Part shown: in pieces, positions 11,825-23,772 of the stretch
Numbering within the stretch: the stretch's first letter is position 1
Layout of the letters: each line of letters starts with the position of its first letter
Assembly (NCBI GenBank): GCA_022419385.1
Contig: JAJUBI010000006.1
Location: 434,001-498,000, forward strand
DNA from: Paraconiothyrium sp. Pb-2020
Lineage: Eukaryota > Ascomycota > Dothideomycetes > Pleosporales > Didymosphaeriaceae
Direction of reading: 5' to 3'
Length of the DNA stretch: 64,000 nt
Position numbers and translations under genes: made by a program
The notes under the pieces: generated by a model
Databases searched by the model: none
The model's input: the letters and a program-made list of their open reading frames with translations, nothing else
Told to the model about the DNA's origin: nothing

Positions 11825-12115
11825 ATCATGAGCTTGGCGATTTTCTTTAACATAACGACGTCATGTACTACTATAATACATATGTAGATAATTCTCAGGA
11901 ATAATATGAACATTAGAACAACATGTCTATCCCTACAAGATCATGCGCCCCCATGCATCGTAAACATCTCACATTCCTTTTAGCTATCATTGCTTCTTAC
12001 AGTGACGTCTGTCAACTGCATACGTCCATATTGATATCCGACCCTTAACTCTTCAACGCACCCCGCCTCAAATTCAAGCATCCCTATTCCACACCGCATC
12101 CAATCTACCTCCCCC

Positions 12116-12851
12116 TCACAGCTTCCTCTCAGCAACAGGCACCCACTCCCCAATCGGCCTACTCGTATCCACCAACACCACCCTCCCTCCCCTCCACCCA
12201 CCCATCTCTCCCACCCCATTCATCCTCACACCCGTCTCCTCCACCTCCCTCCCAACCTCTCTTATCTCCTCCTCCCCCACCCGCGGACAATCATGATACA
12301 GCAGACTCAAATGCGGCGTCCACCGCTCCTTCACCCACTCCTCAACACTCGCAGCGTCTCCATCGACAGCTCCCCGCGCAATCCTAGTCAAATCCTCGAC
12401 GCCATCTTTCGCCACGAGAGAGTACAGCTTGCGCACGAGGACGTCCTCGCTCGCGAGCGGGCCGAGCCTCACCTCGACTTCACGACCCTGCGGGAAGGCC
12501 AGGGCGTCGAGCCAGGCTTGGGGATCTGCGTCGTACTGTGAGTCGTCAGTTGAGTGATGACTCGGTGATAACTCGGTGCATAGATATGCTTCGGCTGCCT
12601 TTGTGTACAAATCCACGCATGACCCGCATCAACCACCCATTCACAAAATCGTAGTTAAATCTAACACAGATGTTTTATTGACGAATTGCACTACTTACCA
12701 CATCACCCGCAACATCCGACGTAAGCGTCACGTGCGGGAGGAACGTATGCGGCGAGTCGAAGCGCCGCGCGGTCTGGGCGATTAGGTGCGATAGCGTCGC
12801 GTTTAGAGGGTGGTCGCGCGGTGGAAGTAGCCAGAGGGAAGATCCTGGCAT
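12116..12851 (-). CDS. CPD1: 2',3'-cyclic-nucleotide 3'-phosphodiesterase (2H family)
   Basis: Exons 12851-12699 and 12535-12116 give 190 aa beginning MPGSSLWLLPPRDHPL; the intron is 163 bp (GTAAGT...CAG, phase 0), longer than most here. The two signature motifs of 2H phosphoesterases are visible: HVTLTSDV (His40, Thr42) and HLSLLY (His126, Ser128). The family opens the cyclic phosphate of ADP-ribose 1'',2''-cyclic phosphate and 2',3'-cyclic nucleotides, products of tRNA splicing, in the cytosol. Both catalytic His-x-Ser/Thr pairs are intact, so an active enzyme is expected. Length is normal to slightly short for fungal Cpd1. It is transcribed in the same direction as GLE1 and lies 388 bp downstream of it. 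Confidence 0.85.
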
Positions 12852-13239
12852 GCTTGCTTACATTCGCAGATAGACTAAGGTGCGGGGATGAAGATGGATG
12901 CGGATGGGTGTAGGCGGTGGTGTGCACCGATTCCAATGGGTGCGATGACGTGCGGTGGTCGGCGAGGCGGGAGGGACTAGTGTCTGCCCAATTCATGACG
13001 TTGGGGAGTAGGGGAGAAAAGATCAAGGGATGATGGTGGTTGTGATGGAGATGAAGAATATGGTAAGGTTTGATACGAGGAGTGCGTCATGGTTGCTAGC
13101 TACGAAGGCGACGAGGTCTATTCGCGACCGTGTTAACGCCTGGTTTATATGCGCTTCAACATGCTTTGCAAAACGCCGCTATATGCATTCAACGCAAGAC
13201 ACAACCAACTTGAGACAAAATCTTCCACTGTGCTGTTCC
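12852..13239. other. Intergenic, GLE1 3' flank and CPD1 promoter
   Basis: 388 bp without coding sequence that I can support. Confidence 0.55.
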
Positions 13240-14958
13240 TTACTTAATGCTGATGTTCTCCTTCTTCTGCCACACGTCTGGCAGCACCTTTACCAAGTTC
13301 GCAGCTGCGTGAAGACCCGACTTTTCCTCTTTCCCACCAGCACGCGGCTCCGGGACGCGATTGGGAAGGTCGAATGTAGCGCGTCGCAGGGCGGCTTTCG
13401 CGGCCACGCCGTACGTAACGAGGAACTTCCTCGCATTATCGCGAAGGAGACCCTGCAGGCACAGGAAGTGGCCCGGGTAGAGGGCTTCGGCTGGCGTATT
13501 GCAGATCATGGCCACGGCGCGCCAGTACTCTGATATCGGGATTGCAGGAGGTTTTCCTGCGAACTTTCGATGCGTCAGGGCTGCGTAGCCTGCTCCAACG
13601 CCCGTCATGAGCTGAGAATATCGGTTCATGTCGGCTTCGTTGGGGTGGATCTTGTCAAGACCTAGGCCGGCGCGGTTGGTCGTCGTGTTGCCTCGGATGC
13701 CGAACATCATCGGGCAGATGCGGTGTAGCTTTGCGATGAGAGTGTCGGTCATTGGTACATTCCCCCTCAGCATGTACTTCGGATCAAGGTATAAACTAGC
13801 GGCGATGAGCGATAGTTGAGTGATGATTCTTCCGTCTTCCTTGGATGCTTCGTTGTACCATTGGGCAATCAAGTATTTCTCGAATAATATCCAGGCGTAC
13901 AGTAGTAGCTGGGGATACTGGGCGTCGGCGTCATTTGTTATCTGGTGTGAGATAAGAAAAGGACGTATATCGATCATAGGACCGCCCGCATTTATTGCTG
14001 TATCGAAGCACTCAGCTCGTATCGATGCGATCGCCTTCTTGCTGTCCTGCACGTCGACCGTTATCTGCCCTAATCGTTTGTTCAAGTTCCGTCGGACATC
14101 ACCAATGATGGGCTTCAGCGGATCTTGCTTCTCTTTGTGAGCGGCTGTGAATTGCTTGCGAAATTGCTTCATGGAGCCATGAAGTGCGAGGTATTTTTTG
14201 TGAACTTCGAGGATGTCGGCTGAGGGGGTGGAAGACGAGGGCGGTGGTGCTGTGGTCGTAGGTGCTATTACTGCCGGTGTAGTAGGTGCTTGGACGGCTT
14301 GACTTGGCTGTGGTTTTTGGACTGGAGGGGGTGGTGCGGCAGCAGCTTCTCTCGCCCTTCGCTCATCCTCTTCACGTTTTCTTCTAGCTGCCTCTTCTTG
14401 TTCCTTCTGGGCTCTAGCCTTTTCTGCTGCTTCTTGTATTCTCCGTTGCTTCTCTGCGGCTTCTCTGGTGACTTGCTCTTCTCGAAGTTTTGCTTCTAAC
14501 TGTCTTTGCTGAGCGTCTGCTTCCTCCTTCATCTTTTGCTCCTTCAACCGCTGGATCTCCTTCTCCTGAGCGACGGCCTTGCGCAACCGCTCGTTCTCTT
14601 CCTCTAGCTTGATCCGTTCCATCTCGCGAGTCGCCTCTTCCAGAACTCTCTGGTGCTCCAGGGCAGCTCTCGCAAGCTGTTCGTTGTGAAGTCTGGCGCG
14701 CTCGGCGGCATCCTGATCAAGCTTTTTGTGAAACTCTCGGTCAGAATGGCTAAGTATGTTGTTGAACTCAATCTGTAGCTTCCGTGAGGGACTCTCGTAG
14801 GGTTCCAGGATAAGGCTTCCCCTAGACGAACGAAGACCATTCCGTTGAGGTGAGTGTCGTACGGGCGATTGTCGCGAGGGTGAGCTTCCGAGCCAGCTCG
14901 ATGAGAAGGAGTTTGAGGTGTTCATGCTGGCGGATGACGCGCCCGATGGGGCGGGCAT
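13240..14958 (-). CDS. GLE1: mRNA export factor Gle1
   Basis: Intronless, 572 aa. A Ser-rich head (residues 1-60) leads to a long charged coiled coil (~95-215, runs such as REMERIKLEEENERLRKAV), a Pro/Ala/Thr-rich linker (~216-250) and the alpha-helical Gle1 domain (~255-540), with the recognisable segments VRRNLNKRLGQIT, HQITNDADAQYPQLLLYAW and YWRAVAMICNTP. Gle1 sits at the cytoplasmic face of the nuclear pore, binds IP6 and activates the DEAD-box ATPase Dbp5 to release exported mRNA; it also acts in translation initiation and termination. Start: first ATG of the frame at 14958; a second in-frame ATG 11 codons on is an alternative. No missing domain seen. Confidence 0.92.
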   Translation of the reverse strand: MPAPSGASSASMNTSNSFSSSWLGSSPSRQSPVRHSPQRNGLRSSRGSLILEPYESPSRKLQIEFNNILSHSDREFHKKLDQDAAERARLHNEQLARAALEHQRVLEEATREMERIKLEEENERLRKAVAQEKEIQRLKEQKMKEEADAQQRQLEAKLREEQVTREAAEKQRRIQEAAEKARAQKEQEEAARRKREEDERRAREAAAAPPPPVQKPQPSQAVQAPTTPAVIAPTTTAPPPSSSTPSADILEVHKKYLALHGSMKQFRKQFTAAHKEKQDPLKPIIGDVRRNLNKRLGQITVDVQDSKKAIASIRAECFDTAINAGGPMIDIRPFLISHQITNDADAQYPQLLLYAWILFEKYLIAQWYNEASKEDGRIITQLSLIAASLYLDPKYMLRGNVPMTDTLIAKLHRICPMMFGIRGNTTTNRAGLGLDKIHPNEADMNRYSQLMTGVGAGYAALTHRKFAGKPPAIPISEYWRAVAMICNTPAEALYPGHFLCLQGLLRDNARKFLVTYGVAAKAALRRATFDLPNRVPEPRAGGKEEKSGLHAAANLVKVLPDVWQKKENISIK

Positions 14959-16649
14959 TGCGTGGGCGACGTTGTCTTATGAGGGAGACCTGGGCGTAAT
15001 TGCTACAAGGCGTGGCTGGTTCGCGCGCGTTGAATGCCAGAGGCGTCGAGCTAGTTCGGGAGCGGAAAAGCCATCACGCCGATGCCAAGACGACGCACGT
15101 GATTACCCCAGATATTGTGCATGTGCTTGGGCCCACTCATTCACCGGAGGGCACAATGACAGGAATAGTGAACATCCAGCCTGTAATTTCCGTACGCCGC
15201 AAACAGAGGAGGAGTGCGACGCATCGCGCCATGCATGCCCAAGGAAGCATTGTGAGATGAGTCGCTGCAGACCAGGTCGAGACGAGAGGACAAGCTCTAG
15301 CTCTTGGAACGGCGGCACGGCTGCGCTAAGCGCTCTATCTAGCCATGGCTTCCGCAGCGGTGCTCTGGAAACAACCGCCCCCTGTCAGGCCGAGGATGGT
15401 TCTAAGAAGAAGATGCTGATAACATGGAGCGCGGCTGCGCGATGATTCGACACACCCCACGCTGCAATGGACGGCACAACACTCTGCGGTGGGCCTGCGC
15501 CGTGGTTGAGCATTTCCATGTGCAGTGGCTCCCCTGCGCCAAAAGGATATCTGGCGTGGGACGAACTCGTGCTACGTGCATTGTGGCTGCGTGCAACCCC
15601 AGTCCCTATACGCAGCCCCCGATTGCTGATCCCACGATGCGAGACTCGAGGCTGTGAGGCCTCCCTCGCACAACGTGTCCATCCCAAATCGCATCAGCAG
15701 CAAGTGCAGCCGCGTGTTTGTGCATGGCCCCGAGGCTCCACGCTCATCGCTTCGCTTCTTCCAATAATGACTAGCATGGGCTATGAAACGCTGTGAATAG
15801 CGTTTGAAGTGCCTCACCACACGACCTCAAACCTAGCACGACGCGCATCTTGAGCTGTCGAGCCTCGCTGCCTTTATAACACGCCTCGACGCCTCAGAGG
15901 CAGCAACAGGCCTTCTTTCGCTCCCCGTAGCACGCAGTGACGTACGTTTGCGAGTGGGTCGTTGGTCGCTTGCGGACAAGCTGAGACTAGCCGATCCCTT
16001 CCCTTAGTTGGAGCTGGGGCGCCATCCAACTCTCCCATCGCACGCTGACGTCTCGCAGTCCCTCCTCCATCCTTAAGTCGTTCCCTGGCACGCTCACCCG
16101 TCTTGGTCGCTCCTGATCGCTCCTGCCCTCCCTCAGCTTCGCGCACTCCCTCCTGCCCTTTGGAAGTCCCCACAGCCCTGTCCAGGGAAAGAAACACGCA
16201 GTCCGTCACTAGGGACAGAACACTCTCTACGCCCGCCCCTGTAAGACTGCCATCACGCAAGACTCTGCAACATTTGAACCCTGCCGCTCGCAACATCTGA
16301 AGCATCGATTCATCCAACATCATCTTGACTGTGCCCTCAGCACTTTCGTACGCAGTGTAAGTGCTCCCCGCCTGATCCCAGCATCCCGCTGCCCAGAGCC
16401 TGCCAGCCAACCACGCGGGCCCCGCTCTGTTTGCTTCACCTCTGCCTGCGCATAGCAGAAGCGACTGCGACGCCGCGCCAAACTCTCCACGACGCATAGC
16501 AGTGCTGACAGATGCCAGATCTTCTGTCGATAAACTTTTCGCTCGTCTCGAATCCTCGCTATCTCATCGAGTCGACCGCCCTTCCCGTGCATAGCACTTA
16601 ACAACCCTACAGGCACAGGCTGTGATAACAGTCACACTCCGTCCTCGCC
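14959..16649. other. Divergent promoter region of GLE1 and SSD1
   Basis: 1.7 kb. The right part (about 15900-16640) is pyrimidine-rich on the plus strand and probably includes a long SSD1 5' leader. Open frames at 14918-15445 and 15874-16497 have random composition and are not called. Confidence 0.55.
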
Positions 16650-19600
16650 ATGGATCAACAAGGCCAGCCTGGGCCCTTGAATCCCAATGGCCGTCGCCTG
16701 CACATCGCTCATCGACGTAGCCCGTCTGAGCTGACTCCGCTGATGAGTGCGCCTGGCCCCCTCCCATCCTGTCCGCGACCTGCTGACAGAGCCTACAGTG
16801 GAACAACTTGCCATCGCCCAGCAGATTGAAGTCTTACAGCAGCAGCAGCAACAAATCGCTGCAACTCACCAACAGTATGTTAACATGGGCATGATTCAGC
16901 CCCAGCAACATCTGCCCGGCAACTTCCAGATGCAGGGACAGATGTCTAACGTATCCCCCAACCCGAACCAATTCCAGTTCGCGCAGCAGGTGCCTCAGCA
17001 GCACCTTGCCGTTCCGATGAACCCTCCTTCGCAGCCATCCTCCCATCGTCGCAACCAGTCGGCTTTGCCCAACGTCATGGGCGGCCCGCCGCCTGCGCCC
17101 TCGTCGGGCGCCTCTGGCTTTGGCGAATACGGTGGACAGCAGGGAACTCAAGGCAGGGAGAATGTCAACCCACGCGGTCGTGGTGGCGGTGGTGCTGGAT
17201 CGGGACACACCCGTCGGCACTCACTCGCCCTGCCCGAAGCTAAGAAGGCAGCTGAACTGGCAGAACAGAAGAGAAAGACTTCTGGCTTCCAGTTCCCCAT
17301 TCCTGGCTCCGCTGGCGGCTCTAGCAACCGTGACGCAAGTCCGAGTGGAAACACACCGACTGAACAGTCTGCGGGCCGCGGTGGGCGTGGCGGACATGGT
17401 CGCAGCCAGAGCATGGCTGTTGGCCGCGGCGGTGGAAGCGCAGGCCGTGGTGGACCAGCCTTCTCATTCCCTGCAGCCCCGGCTGGCGACAATAACAATG
17501 GAACGCAGAACGGCCAGTCTGATTTCCAACGCCGTGGCAGTCAAGGGCACGGCCGAAGCCAATCTCGTAACTTCGAGGGCAACTGGAGGCAGCCCCAGCC
17601 CCAAGCTCAACCACAGCAACAGCCAGACCAAAACAACCAAGCCCAGAACATGGGCAACTTCAACATGAACCAGACAGCAAATGCCGCTCCTTTCCAGCCC
17701 GGTCACCGCACCCGTGGCTCAGTCAACCAGTCTGTTGGCTCTCTCGGTAACTTCCAATACCCAGGCCAGCCTCAGCTTATGCAGCTACCTCAGGGACAGG
17801 TGTTGCTTCAGCAGCAAATGCTCGGCGGTCAGGGTCTGAACCCCCTACAGATTGCCCACCTACAGGCACTCCAAGCTGCACAGATGAACGGCGGAGGTTT
17901 TGGAGGCATTCCTGGCCAGCAAGGCCAACCGCAGATGATGCAACAACAACAGCAACAGCGCAAGACGCTTTTCACTCCTTACCTACCTCAGGCGACCCTG
18001 CCTGCCCTTCTTGGTGACGGACAACTTGTTGCCGGTATCTTGCGGGTCAACAAGAAGAACCGCAGCGATGCATACGTTACCACTACGGATCTCGATGCCG
18101 ACATCTTCATTTGCGGTAGCAAAGACAGGAACCGAGCACTTGAGGGTGATTTGGTTGCCGTTGAACTCCTCGACGTGGATGAGGTGTGGGGACAGAAGCG
18201 TGAGAAGGAAGAGAAGAAGAAGAGAAAGGATAACGCCGATCCTCGTGGCAGCAACATTGCTGTGAATGACGCCACTACCCAGCCCGAGACTAGCGGCGAG
18301 GGCGGAATCCGGCGCCGAGGAAGTCTGCGCCAGCGCCCTACACAGAAGAAGAATGACGATGTCGAAGTCGAAGGCCAGAGTCTTCTGCTGATGGAGGAGG
18401 AAGAAATCAACGATGAACAGAAGCCTCTGTATGCTGGCCACATTGTTGCTGTTATTGAACGAGTAGCCGGTCAGATGTTCTCTGGGTAAGTGCAATCGCT
18501 GTGCAAGACAGTCGAACATTGCTAATTATTATCCTAGTACTCTGGGTCTTCTGCGCCCCAGTAGCCAGGCCACGAAGGAGAAGCAAGAAGCTGAGCGTGC
18601 GGCTCGTGAGGGTGGTAACTCTCGTCCTCAGGACAACCGTCAGCAGGACAAGCCGAAGATTGTCTGGTTCAAGCCAACCGACAAGCGTGTGCCCTTGATC
18701 GCTATTCCCACCGAACAAGCTCCCCGTGACTTCGTGGAGAAACACCAGGATTATGCGAACCGCATCTTTGTGGCCTGCATCAAGCGATGGCCCATCACCT
18801 CGCTGCATCCATTCGGAACGCTTGTCGAGCAGTTGGGTGAGATGGGTGACCTTAAGGTGGAAACCGATGCTCTCCTGCGAGACAACAACTTTGGTCCCGA
18901 TGACTTCTCTGACGCTGTCATCAAGAATGTCGGGTTTGACGATTGGTCTGTTGCCAACGATGGAGAGGCTGCGTTGGAAAACCGCCGAGACTTCCGCAGC
19001 GAACAGACCTTCACCATCGATCCCAACGGTTCAAAGGAGCTGGACGACGCCATTCACTTCAAGTACCTAGACGATGACCGCGTTGAGATTGGCTTCCACG
19101 TTGCCGACGTAGCTCACTTTATCAAGGCGAACTCACTCGTCGACCGTGAAGCAAAGAAGCGCGGTACGGCTGTCTATCTTATGAATCGTACCGTCAACAT
19201 GCTACCCCCTCGCCTATCTCAAGAAATCTGCTGCTTGAGCCCTGGAGAGGAGCGCTACACCGTGAGTGTGGTTTTCAAGGTCGATCCAAACTCTGGACGT
19301 GTCTTCGAAGATGAGACTTGGATTGGCAAGTCCATCATCAAGAGTTCCGGCAAGCTGTCTTATGATGAGGTCGATGCCGTTATCAACGGCAACGCGGCAG
19401 AAATCTCAGCGGGTCGTGCCAAGGACATCAAGATGCTCCACCACATCACTCAAAAGTTCCGGGAGGCTCGCTTCGGCGATCGTAGTACCGATATCCCGTC
19501 CCTTCGTTTGATGCACCAGCTCGACGACGAGAACGTCCCCGTTGAAGCCAACATCTTTGATTCATCGCCTTCGCACGAGTGCATTGAGGAGTTGAGCCAC

Positions 19601-20900
19601 AAGACCAACGCTTTTGTTGCCAAGCAGATTCTTACTGCTCTTCCGGAGAAGGCGCTTCTCCGTCGCCAGGCCCCGCCCAACCCTCGTCGTCTCCAGACTA
19701 TTGCTGAGCGTATGGGCGCCATTGGCTATTCCATTGACACCACTAGCAGTGGTAGTGTACAGAACAGCCTGTTCCAGATTGACGACGTAGATATCCGTAA
19801 GGGATTGGAGACCCTCATCATCAAGTCGATGACTCGCGCCAAGTACATTGTGGCAGGAAAGCAAACCGAGGATCAGCGTTCTCACTATGCTTTGAACCTT
19901 CCCTTGTACACACACTTCACCAACCCGTCTCGACGATATGCAGACATCATTGTCCACCGCCAGCTGGAGGCTGCCCTGTCCAATGGCGCTATTGAGTTCA
20001 CTGAGGACATCGAGGTCCTCGCGAAGACCGCCGAGATGTCCAACACCAAGAAGGACTCAGCTCATGCTGCCCAGGAGCAGAGCGTGCATATTGAGGCCTG
20101 CCGTAGCATGGACAAGACAAGACAAGATCTGGGCGGTGACCTCATCAGCGAGGGTATCGTTCTCTGCGTGTACGAGTCGGCGTTTGATGTCCTCATTCCC
20201 GAATTCGGCTTTGAGAAGCGCGTACACTGCGACCAGCTGCCGTTGAAGAAGGCTGAGTTCGACAAGAACAAGCGTCTCCTTGAGCTTTACTGGGAAAAGG
20301 GTGTGCCATCGTCTGCATACATTCCGGAAGATGAGAGGCCGAAGCATGGCTCAGGTCGCGCTGCCCAAGCCGCTGCTGCTGCCCGCGACGCGGAAGCCGC
20401 TAAACAGCGCGCTAAAGAACAGGAAGAAGCCCAGCGTAGGCAGATGGATACTGGAGCACGCGATGATGACGCTCTATTTGACGATGACGATGACGACGAT
20501 TCCAGCGACCTCACCGGTGCCATGGCTGGTGTTTCATTGAACACCGGCGCAGACCGCCCCACGCAGAGCATGCCTCCGTCGCCGACCAGGAATGGCCTCC
20601 ACTCCAGCCGCTACGCTCCGCACCGCGTCAAGTCTGACTCTAAGCTCGCAAAGAGCGCCAGCGATACCCCTGAAGCCAAGCTCACCAATAAGGAGAAGTA
20701 CTTGAGCTGGTTCACACTTCGCGAGGAGAACGGAGACTACATCCAGGATGTGCGGGAGATGACCCGTGTGCCCATCATCCTTAAGACGGATCTGTCCAAG
20801 AGTCCTCCGTAAGTGCATGCCTTTGATAGTGTGTTTCAAACAGTGCTAACCTTCTACCAGATGCTTGACCATCCGATCCCTGAACCCTTACGCTCTATAG
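16650..20900 (+). CDS. SSD1: Ssd1, RNB-fold mRNA-binding translational repressor
   Basis: Exons 16650-16746, 16799-18485, 18538-20808, 20861-20900 give 1364 aa. The short first exon (MDQQGQPGPLNPNGRRLHIA) and the 12-residue last exon (CLTIRSLNPYAL) are needed for a canonical Ssd1; all three introns are 52 bp. The N-terminal half is Gln/Gly/Asn-rich and disordered, with HTRRHSLALP and other RxxS sites of the kind phosphorylated by Cbk1/Ndr kinases in yeast. Cold-shock-like domains precede an RNB domain (~750-1090). At the RNB active site the protein reads IDPNGSKELDDAI where active RNase II/R enzymes have DPxDAxDxDDA, so two acidic positions are changed; Ssd1 is known to bind RNA without nuclease activity. 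It controls translation of cell-wall mRNAs. A DDDDDDD acidic run and Ser-rich tail lie C-terminal to RNB. Confidence 0.95.
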
Positions 20901-22701
20901 GAGCATCCTCTCATAGGCTTGTTAGCCTCACCTGCTTGACCCGCAATCACTATCCTCCACATACGACCAAGCCCCAGCATATGGATGCTCACTGGATCGT
21001 CACGCTCGGGAGGCCCGGCCCATCGCAGGGTTCCGGGATATCATCTTCCCATTTTTTATCCCATTGATCGGTTGCCAACGCTGTTAGTTCCGGAGGATTT
21101 GTGTAGACAGAAATTGCATGGCACAAATATATTAGCGTGAATAGGAGGCGGGACGGCATACGGACATATATGTATTCTTCAGTGGGTAGCAGTTAAAAGT
21201 AATGAGTACAACTTAGCAAAGTTACAAGTTTCGCATGGGGGAGAAGGTTGCGGGTGTGTCAACGCTTGGTCGAGATGCGGAAGTACCTTGAGTAGAGTCA
21301 ATATTGCCGTTATTCGTTTGCACATGCCTAGCGTTGCTTCAATGAATCATTCATCTTTTCGTCAAGCTTTCCTCGCCTCGCACAACCCCCGCCCCGGCAG
21401 GATCAGTGAGTGCCGATCCGGTCGCATGATAGCTTGACAGTGTTGGTGCGTGTTCTTGGCCGTGTGTTTGCCCTTGTGTGCCCTTGTGGGATTGGAGACA
21501 ATTGTGTGAAACAGCATGATGGATAGAGCTTGTTCCGCTGGATCTGAACTTGTCCTGCACGGAAGCGCAGTAGTGTGTTTACCCGCTTGGTATTGTAAAA
21601 TTGTCTTGCCGGTCGGAGTCCAGGCAAGGAGGTTCAGTGCTCGAGAAGGGTGCTAGTGCGATTCGGCGGGCAGATCTGTGACCTTTTGTAAACCATTGGC
21701 ACAGCTCCTTCCCCTGTCGGGATTTTCGTCGCATGGTAATTGCAGGGCCTTAGGCAGAACTGGTGGGTCGTCGTGCTTGATCAGCCGGCGAGCCGTTTAG
21801 CGGGAATTGGTGGTGCATTGCTCTGACCCTGGCATCATACATCCCATGGACATCAACACCACACATCAACCTCACGAGCGCATGCGACGGCAAACGCACT
21901 CAACAACGTAATCGTCTTCGAGAGGGTTTGTTGAAACATTGTTCGAACATCGGTGCCTTGATACTGGTCGGACTACGATGAAGCGTTCTCTGAGGCGCGT
22001 AACAGGCACGCGCGTGGTGACCAACGCGTGAAGCCATCCGGAAGCACGTCAAGCCGTCAAGTAAGCGTGCTATGCGGCAGAAAAATGAGCCCAGAATGCT
22101 GTGGCTTGACCGGTAGCGCCGCCTCCGAGCAAGAACTTGAGCGTCGTTGCGACCTGGACAGTTTCGGGTGAGGCCTAAGCGTCGCAGCCCCCCGGACGTG
22201 CTACACTTGGCGTACCCAAAACCAAGACCCCTCGCAGCAACGCGAACTCCCTCCAGGCCTGCCCCAGCGTTCCCAGGGTAGTCCTCGCAGATCACAGTGG
22301 TCCATTTGCTAGGCCAAAAAGCTTGAATGGCCACAGATCCGGTAAGTGGACCAAGCGTGGGCGGGATCGCTGCAGTCCGTCAACTTGCCACGAGCCTGCT
22401 TCCGTCCTCCGAATTTGCTCTACCGTCTCAGGTGCAGTCGACGAGCCGCAGGAGGGCTATAAGGTCCATTGGCGCCCACCTTGTTTCTACAATCGTTTTC
22501 TGTTAGATATCAGCTAGCGGAGGCCTTTCCATCCAGTACCCTTCTCTGTACCTAATACCTCCTCACGTTCCTTCACCTTCACTTCTCCGTCCCTGGCTGG
22601 ACCCTAGGAAATTTATAATTAATCAAAGCGAGTCTTTGCTGGTTCCCATTTACCATCTACAAGTTTAACAACAAAACCAACACCAACAACTCTTAATCAC
22701 G
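20901..22701. other. Long intergenic region before the ferritin-like gene
   Basis: 1.8 kb. No supported coding sequence; a 144-codon minus-strand frame (21900-22334) has no family features. The last 100 bp are AT- and CAA-rich, as in highly expressed fungal leaders. Confidence 0.5.
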
Positions 22702-23772
22702 ATGCCTAGCGTACGATCAATCGTCAGCGGCCTCATGGCCTTGGCTCCCCTTGCGGCTGCTGCCCCGGCTGGAATCGTCGCCCGTCAAGCGACTACATCT
22801 TCTGCCGCTCCTGCGGCTACCTCATCTGCTGCTGCTGCACCAGCGGCGCCGGCCGCTGGTGGAGGCTTGACCGATGTTGACATCCTTCAGTTGTAAGTCC
22901 AGCTTCACACCTGTAGCCAGTATGCCCAGCTAACAACTCCAGCGCCCTTACCGCAGAGCACCTTGAGTCGACTTTCTACCAGCAAGGCTTCGCCAAGTTC
23001 CCCATGAGTGATTTCCAGGCTCTTGGCCTCACCGATGGACAGATTAAGTCTCTTATGGGCGTGGGACAGACTGAGGCTACGCACGTTACCACCCTCCAGG
23101 CCGCCATCGCCGGCGCAGGAGCCAAGCCCGTCGAGCCCTGCATGTACAACTTCGACGCCGCCCTCAAGGATGCGAAGACCATGGTTGCGACCGCCCGTGT
23201 CCTCGAAGCCGTCGGTGTCTCCGCCTACCTGGGTGCCGCTCCCCTTGTCAACTCCTCGGACGTCCTCACTGCGGCTGCTACCATCGTCACCGTCGAGGCC
23301 CGCCACCAGGCTTTCATCCGCGTTGCCTCCGGCGCCGAGCCCGTCCCCGCTGCCTTCGACACCCCTCTCGGCCCCCGCGCCGTCTTCACCCTCGCCGCCC
23401 AGTTCATCAAATCCTGCCCCCAGGGCTCCAACCTCAACATCCAGGCCTTCCCCTCCATCGCACTCCAGAACCCCGAGCAGGCCGCCGTCGGCTCCAACCT
23501 CAAGCTCGCCGACGCGGCCAACCCCGCCGGTGCCCAATTCTGCGCCTTTGTTGCTCCGTAAGTTTCCCTCTTCTGCGTTCCCATTCGAAATGAATGTATG
23601 GATGGATGCTAACTGTTTCAAAAGTGGCGGCAACCAATTCTCCCAAATCACCGACGGCAACTGCGTCGTGCCGCAGAACCTCTCGGGCGAGGTCTACATG
23701 ATGATCACAAAGTCAAAGGCTGTCACCGACTCCGAGGTGCTTGCTGGTCCTTCCGTCATCCAGCCTTCATAG
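22702..23772 (+). CDS. Secreted ferritin-like domain protein (Rds1/desiccation-related type)
   Basis: Exons 22702-22892, 22943-23557, 23625-23772; 317 aa. An N-terminal signal peptide (MPSVRSIVSGLMALAPLAAA, cleavage near AAAAPA) is followed by VARQ, compatible with a Kex2-like step, and an Ala/Ser/Thr linker. The body is helical with LTDVDILQFALTAEHLESTF, ATHVTTLQAAIAGAG and EARHQAFIRV, carrying the E and ExxH positions of a ferritin-like four-helix fold (PF13668 type). Such proteins (Rds1, Aspergillus stress proteins) are secreted or wall-associated and induced under stress or in spores; the reaction is unknown. The strong codon bias toward C-ending codons in exon 2 suggests high expression. 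Intron phases and splice sites are canonical. Confidence 0.85.

Noticed and set aside
14918..15445. 175-codon plus-strand frame upstream of GLE1
   Set aside because: Begins antisense to the GLE1 start and has no protein-like segments.
15874..16497. 207-codon minus-strand frame in the SSD1 leader region
   Set aside because: Composition follows the GC-rich pyrimidine tract of the SSD1 leader; no known motif.
17148..17614. Long antisense frames in SSD1 exon 2
   Set aside because: Shadows of the Gln/Gly-rich coding sequence.
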